Shown: piece after piece, positions 24,590 through 35,200 of the stretch
Layout: each line of letters begins with the position of its first letter
How positions within the stretch are numbered: the stretch's first letter is position 1
NCBI GenBank assembly: GCA_022494885.1
Contig: JAGVSM010000209.1
Location: forward strand, 186,001 to 250,000
Source of the DNA: Micrasema longulum
Taxonomy: Eukaryota > Arthropoda > Insecta > Trichoptera > Brachycentridae
Length of the DNA: 64,000 nt
Direction of reading: 5' to 3'
Position numbers and translations under genes: made by a program
Notes under the pieces: model-generated
Told to the model about the DNA's origin: nothing
Seen by the model: the letters and a program-made list of their open reading frames with translations, nothing else
The model's database searches: none

Positions 24590-24870
24590 GTCGAATGCTT
24601 GATAAACCGCTCGACTCGCGCATATGACCCCGAGGTGAAACAATTCGTGTCTGACAGTCACGTTTCGTATATAGTGCGGCGCGTGCCAAGTTTAGTCAAG
24701 ATGCGAAGCATTACATTACATAACATATTTTTTTGACGTGTCGTTACGGGCTGACTTCAATCTCAATGTTTTGACATTTGGACTCGGGAAACGGATTTGA
24801 CAAATTGTCGCACGACTGTCATTTGTCGGATGCGAGGAGCGAGAAAAGAACGCCACAATGACGGATGGAT
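24590..24870 (+). promoter_or_regulatory. CpG-richer patch with TATA box, candidate DH31 promoter
   Basis: This patch is rich in CpG and not visibly repeated in the window. TATATAG at 24668-24674 lies 30 nt before the A of a TCA-type initiator-like sequence (24697-24699). A CRE/bZIP-type half-site, TGACGTG, is at 24734-24740. It lies about 4.3 kb upstream of the signal-peptide exon, which needs an upstream leader exon. Assignment to DH31, and to the + strand, is inference. Confidence 0.3.
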
Positions 24871-25139
24871 AAAACAGTATTGGAAAAACCAACGACAACC
24901 GATAACACAATATAAATTATGTAATATATAAATACATACCGTACAGCCGATAAAATAGTCATAAGTCAACAAAGCAGATTTCCCAGGAAAATCTAAAAAC
25001 TTAATGAACACGCTGTCTTAAAACCATGTGTTTTTTGTCGATTTTTTTGTTTATCTTTTCACTCTTTAAAGCAATGACATTGTGCCATTATATATATTTA
25101 CTAGTGGACCCGACAGACGCTGTCCTGCCTGAACGTTAG

Positions 25140-25700
25140 CTTGCTTGCTATTAGCTTGGAAAAAGTCTTTTAATTGATAAGCAGGTACCTAGGTACTTGT
25201 TTATGGTTGAATTCAAAAACATAAAACAATTTTTTTTTCAAATATGGCTTTTTTTTTGCAAACGTCAAACTTCGGTCTACTCACCAACAGAGTGGTGTAC
25301 TTATGTAGGAATTTTATATTATTTTAGTACTACTAAACATCCAGCAAAAAGAAATAAATGGGAAGAAATTATAAGGAATTTAAGAAAATAATCTGATTGG
25401 AATCCATTAAAAGCAAATGTCGTTTATAAACATTCAAAAACAAACTTTTTTATACACAAAAAACAACATCTTTCCACTTTTGTGTAAATGCATTCTTCTC
25501 GAATGCAACCCTGGTAGATCGATGAATAAAAAAATTATGCTCCTAACTCCTTTTTTACACATTAGATTGGCGATTTTAATATCTACGAACACGTTCAGCG
25601 CAAAGATCTATATTTATCTGAAAACCACACGTAAAACGGTTAGGCCGTTTAGGAGGAGTTCGGTGACATCACACGTACAGAGGAATTATATTTATAAAGA
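25140..25700 (+). pseudogene. THAP-domain element, copy B (broken)
   Basis: Only the second half is clear: about 25330-25410 reads TTKHPAKRNKWEEIIRNLRK, a stop, then SDWNP. The intron-like region before it matches copy C (GGTACTTGTTTATGG, CTCACCAACAG), and the downstream GCAAAGATCTA segment is shared. The first exon is missing. Confidence 0.6.
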
Positions 25701-26059
25701 TAAAGTGTGAAAATTGTGTCCGATTTTTCCCAATTTAAAAATAAGCACCAAAAGTAAAACTAAAAAAAGTAATTTTCCATGTATAAATGTCTTTAAAAAT
25801 GCCCATTGGGTGTATATATAAATAAATAAATACAACTAACCCAAGTTTTAAAGGATATGCTTTAGTACTTATCAAGTTATGACATAATTTTTTTTTAAAA
25901 TTTAACCGCTCCCATGTAAAGTTGAAAATAATCACATGCGTCGTTGTTCTACGATAATGACGTTATGTATGTAGTTCATATATTATTAGTCGAGAAAACT
26001 TTTTTTCATCATCAAACCATAATACGCACCTGATGGCGCGTATGTGAAATATTGCCGTT

Positions 26060-26250
26060 TAAAAAACCTTACAAACATATATTTCATGTTGACCCTACCA
26101 GGAATTTAACCCAGGACCTCAAGCGTGGCAAGCGAATACGCCAACCATTTCCTTTTACAGGATTTTTGCCCGAGAGTAGCCACCAAATTCTGGCTTTATT
26201 GCAAACTCAGAACTGTTTTCATCATCCGCCTGGATGCATACATTGCATAC
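26060..26250 (-). mobile_element. SINE-2 copy
   Basis: Minus strand: GGTCCTGGGTTAAATTCC and CTGGTAGGGTCAACATG for the tRNA-like core and body start, and AATTCTGGTGGCTACTCTCG for the leader. Part of the leader-core junction is deleted. Confidence 0.55.
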
Positions 26251-26329
26251 ATATCATGTATTAATAAATCTTAATTGACAGCGCGACTGAATACTTTTAA
26301 TTAATTTGTTTTTCATAGTCCTAAATCCT

Positions 26330-26605
26330 CGTTGGCCTCGTGGTGTAACTGTCAGCGCGTTTGTCTACCATCCGAGAGTTCTCGGTCTTGATTTTCGACA
26401 TGGTAGACATTTAAAAAAAAATGAAAACAGAAATATTTGCGTTCTTATAATTTACCCAAATATTTAATTTTGAGGGACGATTATTTTCAACGAGTTGTAA
26501 ATAACTCAGTTTTATAAAATGGGAATCAAGTTAAGGAACAGTGGGATTCGAATCACGGACCTTGGGTCCGTAAGTCCGAGACACTAGCCACGGGACCACA
26601 ACCCG
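26330..26605. mobile_element. Two SINEs in facing orientation
   Basis: A plus-strand tRNA-like head (GGCCTCGTGGTGTAACTG, about 26334-26410) faces a minus-strand SINE-1 copy (26430-26605). The latter has head GGTCCCGTGGCTAGTGTCTC, box B GGTTC-like sequence and the GAGTTATTTACAACTCG body. Inverted neighbours of this kind can form hairpin transcripts. Confidence 0.6.
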
Positions 26606-27394
26606 GTTCAAATTTGTGAAAAACAATCTAATTTATTAAATAAGTACAAAATACGCTTCATTATACTTACATTTTCAATTTTAAGGTACGTCTAATAATA
26701 TAATAATATAGCTATGGTTAGAAAACTCGTTTATCTCTTTCTTACTTGAATGTTTGCACACGTATCATGGTTTGTTATCTCTTTTTTTTGGATTGTGGAG
26801 GGCCATGCAATTTGTTTAATCTGAGATAAAGGTAATTTGAAAGTAACGTGGTTTCTTTACGTCATTTTTTAAAAAATAAATATTTTGAATTCTGAAGTAC
26901 TCGGCAGAGGTTTTTCAGAAAACGAAACTCAAATACAAATAAATTTGAATAATTTATCTCTACTTACGGCTAGGGTTGCAAATCCTTCCGGAGGTTCGGG
27001 TTTCTCCCGGAAAAAAACATAATATTTTTTTTATATCATGACTCCCGGAATGCAGCTAAAATTTTTCAGAATCAGTTGCTTTTTATTTTTATTTAATGAT
27101 GATTAAAGGTAGTAGATTTTTTTTATTGTGAAGATAAAATTGAAAATGAAATATAAAAAAGTGGCATTTGTTCATCAATTCTATTCGCAACAGCTACAAC
27201 TTAACGTGTATAACGTTTTGTGATACACATTCTACATTTTTTTAAAACAAACTGTTTAATTTTAATATATTGAGTTTTTCTACTGACATTTCTTGGTAGA
27301 ACTGCATTTTTAATTGTAATAATAAAAATGGAATATACAAGTATATATAAGTGGAATAAATAAGTAGAATAAAACTAAAAAAAACTAATAAAAC

Positions 27395-27912
27395 TAATTC
27401 GCCTTCTGGGGAACTGGTAACAAGACAGACATAACAAGAATACAAAGACAACAAAATAAAATTCTTAAACTAACATACAACCTACCCTACCTGACCTCTA
27501 CGACTGAACTGTACAAAAAAACACACCAGTTTGACATAAACTACTTGACTAAAATTGAGACCTTAAAAATTGTGCACAAAATAACACTGGGAAACATACA
27601 AGACGACGACATAATATTAGTCAAAAATGCTGACATACACAAATATAACACCAGACAACAACAACACTATCATATTGAAAAAGCAAAGACAAACACAGGA
27701 CAGTCAAAAATACTACATAATGACTTAAACACTACAACGACCTACCTTACTACTTGAAAACTTTTACTGGAGACAAATTTAAAATCAATCTGAAAAGCAC
27801 ATGATGACTGAACTAACTAGACTAGACGAGACATAAAATGACTAGACAATATTAAATTTCTAATGTTACCCTAACGGGTTTTTTAAAATTGTAAATAAAT
27901 ATAAAAAAAAAA
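27395..27912 (+). mobile_element. LINE 3' fragment, young family
   Basis: Open from about 27398 to a stop at 27755: AFWGTGNKTDITRIQRQQNK continuing to ETLKIVHKITLGN, the C-terminal region after the polymerase palm in jockey/CR1-type LINEs. A frameshift cuts the last part relative to the copy at the window's end. The 3' UTR has CTAACGGGTTTTTTAAAATT and an A-rich end. It is very similar to 63655-64000. Confidence 0.7.
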
Positions 27913-28621
27913 CCTTTTTTTATTATTATAATTATTTGATTTTAGTTGTTTTTTGTTTTGCCTCCTCCCCTATTTGGTCGATTGAGTAGACAACCCTACT
28001 TAACGATAGGTGGCAGCAGATCTCATTAATTAAAATATACACTCGATCGTACGAGGAGGATTGATTAGTACTAAAATGGTAATCTGCACACGTTTGCTCG
28101 TTTACGACGTGGGCGCATTACTATTCACGACAAATGGGAGAGATTCGCAAACTTAAATTAAATTACTTCTGAAGAATGTAAAACATATTTCTATAATAAA
28201 TATTCCCGAGAAGATATGGTCGATAGGATAGATCCAATAATAAAAGAAAATGCCTATATGAATGGAGCACGGCTAAAATGACCTTATTTTCTTTTTATAC
28301 GGAATATTAAAAACGAATAAAATACATTAGTCAATCTTAAAAATTGTAGATAATAAATAAAAGGCTCGTTAATTGCTGCAATGAACTTATCCTTGTTTGT
28401 TCAAAAGGGTGTTTAAAAAATAAAAAATTAAATAAATGTTTTTGTTTGTTTTTTCTGTGATTGTATCTAAAACTATGTTTAACGTTAATGAGGACGTTCA
28501 GTGCTTTTCAAATATTGTTTTATTTGTTACTAGACTTTTAAAATAGGGTAACAATTATTTTTCTTGATTTTTATGTTTCATATTGTCATCGATATGATTT
28601 TTTAAAGTTTTAAAATTACTC

Positions 28622-28655
28622 TGCTCGTAACGTCACGAGTTGTCGTCAGACTGTT
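28622..28655 (-). ncRNA. Truncated hammerhead-like half motif
   Basis: On the minus strand a CTGACGA core is followed by a 5-bp hairpin (CTCGT/ACGAG) in the stem II position, but no GAAA follows. It is flanked by the same AAATAAAAGTGG tail as the 29.6 kb motif, in the opposite relative orientation. Probably a decayed relative. Confidence 0.3.
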
Positions 28656-29189
28656 AAAACAAAATAATAAATAAAAGTGGAATAAAACTATATACGTATT
28701 TTTATTATAATAATTCAAATGCAGTTCCACCAAGAAATGTCAATAGAAAAACTCAATGTAATAACAAGTTTATTCTACATTTCAAGAGTCGTAATCTGTC
28801 GGCCTGAAAGCATTTATACTTTAGTTATTTAAAACTTTTTGCCATATTTTTTTATCAGAAATATCTCTGAAAATTATTGTGTCTATTAAATGATTACGCA
28901 TTTAATTTTTTTATGGAGCGATGAAAGAACAGCGTTTTAAAAAGGCAAAATCGTATGATTTAATTACTTTTTATCAGACTACAGCCTTCAGAATAAGAAC
29001 AAAAATATTTATTTTAAATACTTTGCGTAGTTATATGTATGTACATTGTACATAGCTGAATCAATGTTCAATTAACCTAAGATAATCAACATGAAAGGGA
29101 AATTATAGGTGAAGATAGTTTCAAGTGTTCACGATTCAATTAAATTATATATGTGGTATGAAATTAAATTATTTTTATATTTGTTTCAG

Positions 29190-29293
29190 AAGTCAGAAAT
29201 CAAGATGCAGTTTTGGCAAAGCCTGTTTGTTCCTGCTATTTTGGTCTTTGCTTCCATCTTCATCGTCGCTGATTCCCAAGAAGTTCCTTCCAG
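29190..29293 (+). other. DH31: DH31 coding exon 1 (15 nt of 5' UTR plus signal peptide)
   Basis: A pyrimidine-rich acceptor (tttgtttcag) ends at 29189, so the exon carries 15 nt of leader before ATG at 29205. The start has A at -3, a good initiation context. The coding part is MQFWQS, then a hydrophobic stretch ([15 protein letters not shown]), then ADSQ, where signal peptidase probably cuts. The donor G|gtaact follows 29293. An in-frame upstream ATG at 29109 lies before the acceptor and is treated as intronic. An acceptor here implies at least one further 5' exon upstream. Confidence 0.85.
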
Positions 29294-32200
29294 GTAACTT
29301 AAGATAAGGTTTTACATAATATCACCAAATCATTATTTTAATTGTTTTACTTTAGATGTATAATATAAAGCGTTTTAAGAACCACTTCATTTTTTAAACC
29401 GATTTGCTCAGATCTCGTTATATGTTTACAATCTCCTGAAGGGGGAAAATATTTTACAATAGACTTTATTTATTACTATCAAATATCAGAGCAATAACTG
29501 AAAAAATAATAATATATTTTATTTACGCGTTTTTAAGTTTGTTCATAAAATCTTAAGAACTCATATGAACAATATAACTACATTAGAATAATAAAAATAC
29601 GTATATAGTTTTATTCCACTTTTATTTATAAATTTTTACCAGTGACCGGGTTTCATCGTGACCGACATCGTCAGACTGGTGATGTGACCAGTAATAAGCT
29701 TTGACTCATTTTTCTACTCATTGGTTATCTTATATTTTTTATTTATTGTTTCATATGCATAGTATTGTCAGTTCAATTTCATTATTCTTGTTATTTGATT
29801 TAAACCTTTAAATATTTCATAAATATACTGCGAAAATTTTTGAAATTGAAATATAATATTGGGAATTTCAAAGAGTTCTCTCGGCTTCAATTCGTAAGGC
29901 ACCCAATTTTCCTGCTTTTTATTTATTATTTTATTTTCTTTTATTCAGGAAACATACAGTATGGTTACACAGTTTTGAATTTTTCTCAGTTAGACTTAAC
30001 TCTAATGGACCAGTGAAGTTTCCACATTATATAATAATTATATGTAAGGTTATCAATGAAAGTAAAAAAAAGAGAAGGAAAAAAACATAAATTAAGCTGT
30101 TTAAAAATTTTAACTAACGTAAAAAAATTAATAAAAAGTTTGTAGTTAGTATTTACAAATGAAAATAATATTAAAAATAAAGAAAAAAAAATTGTGAAAG
30201 CAATTAAAAAGTAAGAATTAAAATAAAAAATGAAAAATATGCTCAGATGTTAAAAAAAAACATTTTCAAAAAGGAAAAACATAAATATACACGTACATAA
30301 TTTTTAAGGGATTCAAAGAAACGGCGAGAAGAATCTTTAAATGAAATATTTATTTTTTTTATGTCCCGACTTGGTAGAAAATTCCGTGTTAAGTCGGGAC
30401 CCTTCAATATAGAAAACAAAAAAACTTATTTACATATTAAACAATATACAAAATAATAATAGAAAAATATAAATAATAAAAATTTATGCATGTCGAAAAA
30501 TGGAATGCAGAAAAGTTATATATACATGGCAATATGTTATTAATAATTTTTGGAAATTTTATAATTCAATTCAGTAATTAATTGTTATTTAAAAAAAAAA
30601 AGCAATAATAGTAACACATCCACATATATGGTAGAATATGTAATTAAAAAAACATAAGAAGTTGAAAAAATAACATTTTCAGGCGTTGCCTAGTATGCAG
30701 GTGAAATAATTCAATTAGATGAATCTCACTCGCATAAATAAAGGTTTCAGCTCTTTAAATTCACAAACATTAATAGATAAAAGAGTTGAAGGAATATAGA
30801 TGTTCAAATATAGGCAGAATGGTGAATGTTACACAGTGTGTAAAGTGGCCACTTAAACCAGCCATTGACAGGTCATAAGCCCTGTAGATGCCCAGACTTC
30901 TATATTACCTTCTCTTAAATGTTCTTCATCTCTGTTGTAATATGTTAATCATAATAATAAAGTTAAAATATATACTTACAAATAATTATGTATGAATTTA
31001 TCAATTTTGTAATGTACACATACATGAATAAATAAATAAAATTGAAATTGTATACTTTAATAGACATTTATACTTTTTTAACCATGTTCATTTTTGAAAA
31101 TGGTGCAAGCAAAAAAGAAATGATACTTGAATCTGTCAAGATAAATAAAATAAGTTTTTCTGTCTTGGCAAGTAAAATTAAGTTAAGAAACCATAAAAGG
31201 GTTTCTTAAGTTTCATAAACCCGAGCTGGCTAAGTAAACCCTTTGCAAATTTGCTCGAATAATTCAATAATTGAACGGTTACCGTTAGACTTAATGTGAA
31301 ATAATATTTATGTATTATTGCGTACGCATATTGTGGATGTTATGAATATCAAATATGGCTTACTTACTTCCTTACCCGTGTCCCCCTAATAAAAGCCTTA
31401 AATATTCTCATCTAAACAGTTTATAGGTTACAAAAATCAGGATTGCACCAACAATCAAGTTTTGATACCACGACTTAAATCTTTAAAAAAAGGTTTTTGT
31501 TTTAAAACACAAAATTCATTATTTTTAATCTATTTGTTATCTTGAAAATTGTGACATGCATATTTTACGTGTAATACAGTACATTAAATTCATGTAAGGT
31601 ATCTCTCCGTATATCTCTAAAATGTGTATTTTTATAATAATAAAGATAATATTTTTTATTCCATACGGAAAATTTTAATTTTTTGTATTTTTTATTTGTT
31701 TATTTTTCCATACAAATATTTACAAAGATACACTTTAAAAATACACCTTAAAATTAAGCAGTACCGTAATTGGGAAAAAATGCCGACAAAGACTTCAGCG
31801 TCTGAGCGTAGATCATTCCTTTTTTAATGATTTACAAGTTTATAAATATGGTATGACATAACCATGAAAAGAAAAATAAGATTAACATATGCTGGTATAA
31901 CAAAAACAGGATTTGTTTGCAGTATATATATATTTTTTTAAATAAAAAGGTATCTATCTGTTCCTTCCATGCTTATCCAAGACCTCAAACCTACTTTAAA
32001 CTCTTTCAGTGATTTGATGTTTTGTAATTCCTTAGGTAGAAGATTGAAGGATCTTGGACCAACATGTAATGATAAATATATAGTAATATTATTATTACTA
32101 ACCAAAGGAATTTGAAAATAAAATAATATTTTTTTTCCATATTTGGTCATAAAAAAGATGGCTTCCCTGTAATAAAGTCAATATTTTGTTCTTAAATATT

Positions 32201-35200
32201 GTCTTTGTTACATATCACTTTATAACTTTTTTATAAACACAAATCGTTGGTATAATGGTAAAATCTTAGAGTAATAATACGCTACCCGATGACAGAGTCG
32301 CCCAAACGGACAAAAACTATTTTATGATTATTTATCAATCACGAAGTAATGTACAGTTTGCAGCAATACAACAGGCTGTAAGTACTGAGGTAGAGAATTG
32401 CAAGCAGTAAAAAAAAAAATAGTAAAATAAATCAAACAACTTTGTTTTTAACCACTGTTTTTTTTATTTATAATTTTCCACCGACCGGTTTCAAAACAAA
32501 CAAGCTTCTTCGTCAAGGTTTATGTAACTAATGAATTCTTTCCTATTTTATTTTTATCATGTTTACTAAATATTGCACGTGGAGCCAATAACTTAAGTAT
32601 TTTTTTCTATACAAGGGTGGTAATTTAATATTTTCGAAGCTAGACAGGAGAGGACTAAAAGAAATATTGATTATTTGGTTATTTTTATATTTTTATTATG
32701 GATCGCTTTTTTAACTTCTAAGTTGTCTAATTTTAATATTTTATTTAAAACATGAAGTACTTTTAATCCAGTGTCTTTATTGAGGTTATGATTATTTTCT
32801 ATCAGATGGTTTGCGAATTCAGATTTTTATTTTATTATTTAAGCACATTAAGTGTCAAAAACAAAGTTGTTTGATTAATTTCAATATAATGAATAATTAC
32901 AAAGTTAGTGGTTCAAATGTAAAATTTATTTAAAAAAATAGTGTTGTTTTTTTATAGTTTCAATATTATGCATGTCAACACTATTTGCCATGCATTAAAA
33001 TAAAGGAAACTGGGAAATTAATATAGTTTTGGTATAAAGGTATTTAAAAGATAAATAAAAGTAGGTACAGTTTTATATAGCTGGACAAAGTGTACAAAAA
33101 GTTGTATATATGATAAAATGTATAAATAAATAAACATTCGTAAGAAACTTCACCGTACAATAACTTAATGTTTTTACTGCGCGCAAGAAAACATTTTTTA
33201 TTTCTAATTTTCCGTAGGACAGAACGTTCTCATTCAAAATAATAATGTTTAACTATTTAGTCACTAGAGGTCTCTAACATTTGAGTTTATTTTTTTTGAC
33301 CGTAAATACACATTTTAAAATAAAATTGTAATTTAATTTTTTTTTTTTTTTAAAAACTCCTTGGGAATATTGTATATAATTATGTATAATATGTTTTCAA
33401 CATAATAAATAAATAAATAAAATGTTATAATTATTTGATAAAACAAAATAAAAATTGTTATAAGGAAATAGTAGTAAAATTATTTATTATTTTGTTAATT
33501 TTTGGGACATTAAGATAATATCAATATTATTGCCACCTATTGACACAAAATATAACTACAAAGTAATAAGTGGTTGATGTCTTCGCTAACCTTTTTCTTA
33601 CCCGTTTTCAGCATAGCCTACTACAATGACATTAACTTCGACCCTTACCCAGAGGTGGTGATGGAGGTGCTTACAAGGATAGGACAATCACTTATTAGAG
33701 AGCGGGCTAAGCAATGGAGCACCACTCCGTACGTATAAAATTATTTTATTTCTCTCGTCATGCAGCGTCCCGTATGGTCTAGTGGCTAGGATACCTGGCT
33801 TTCACCCAGGAGGCTCGGGTTCGATTCCCGGTACGGGAAGTTTTTTGCCCATATTAAAAAAAAACATTTTGAAAATTATATTTAGATTATTGCACATGAG
33901 TTTTTTATTTTACGTAAGTATTTTTTTATTGCATGCGCATTTCCAATTACGTATCATACATCTACAGCAGCTGTAGCTTATGCAATGATTAATTATTGAT
34001 TATTAATTTACACAATTATTTAATTTTGATAACTTACATTGCTAGTTTTCTTTCGATGCATATTTTATTGGTACTTTGTTTATTGATGTTTATGAATAAT
34101 GAATGATTTTTTTAATACTAATTTTATTTTAATAATTTATATTTTAAATTTTATTTAAGTGTAAATTTAAAAGTGTTTACATGTAATTGATGAGAAATAA
34201 GTAGTTTTTTTTAATTAAAATATTTATGTATATTACGTATTATTTTCAATTTTTTGTGAACCAAATAAATAAACAATGTATTGAGAATGACCAAATGTTT
34301 GTAGACAAGCTGAATATTTTCACTTAAGAGTTATTTATAAATAACTAGCTGCCTGTCTATAAATATTTTGACATACTCAAAACATTGTTGATTGAAGTAC
34401 TGGTATAAGATAAAGTATAAAAATTGGAAATTTTTTGTCAGGCGTTGCCTAGTAGGTGAATTGGTTCAGCCGGATGAATCTCACCACATGATAAAGGTTT
34501 CAGCTCTTTTACTTCACAAAAATCAACAGATGGAAGAGTTGAGGAAATGTGGATGTTTAAACATTGGAAGAATGGTGAATGTTACGCAGTGTGGAAATGG
34601 CCACATAAACCAGCCAACGACAGGTCATAATCCCTGAAAATGCTTAGACTTCAATATTCCCCTCTTAAAATGTTTTCACTCTCCATTCCAACGAATTTAC
34701 AGGTCATAACTTACTTTATAAATCGCCGTTTTTGTGAAAAATCACATTAGGGATGTATCACACTTATTGTTCAACTTATATTAATTAATGGAGTAAGTAA
34801 TTACAATTACATTTTCAAAAAACTGTTAAAACTATATTTGAAATCGTTACGTTACTATTTTCAGTTAACGTGTTTAAAATCACTTAGTAAAAATGTCGAC
34901 TAGTTTGGGGATAAACTTATTCAATATTATTTTTGGTATGTGTATATATATTTACATATTTATACACACACATATAAGCGGAATGGGGAATGTTGTAGTA
35001 TCTACATAAAAGTGGCCACTTGAACCCAACCTATGACAGGTCATAAGCCCTGTAAACGCTCGAATATTCATAATCTTGAAACAAAAATTCTACCCATCTC
35101 TGTAGTGATATAAATAATGGTAAACTTATTGTTCGTTTATGTCAATGGATTACGAAAATCAAATACTAAACCTCTTTTTACACTGGGGACACGTTCTACA

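Larger units (their letters stand above)
27271..28755. repeat. Inverted repeat pair flanking a LINE fragment
   Basis: Left arm about 27271-27374 and right arm about 28664-28755 are reverse complements (shared motif TGAGTTTTTCTA and ACATTTCTTGGT). The right arm continues into the hammerhead half motif. The intervening DNA holds the LINE 3' end at 27395-27912. The inner sequence also recurs at about 29590-29637 next to the intact hammerhead. Confidence 0.55.

Noticed and set aside
29109..29204. Longer N-terminus for DH31 starting MKIVSSVHD
   Set aside because: A strong acceptor lies at 29188-29189 and the ATG at 29205 gives a typical signal peptide directly.
33782..33976. Frame beginning [11 protein letters not shown]
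   Set aside because: It is a translation of the tRNA-Glu gene and its flank.
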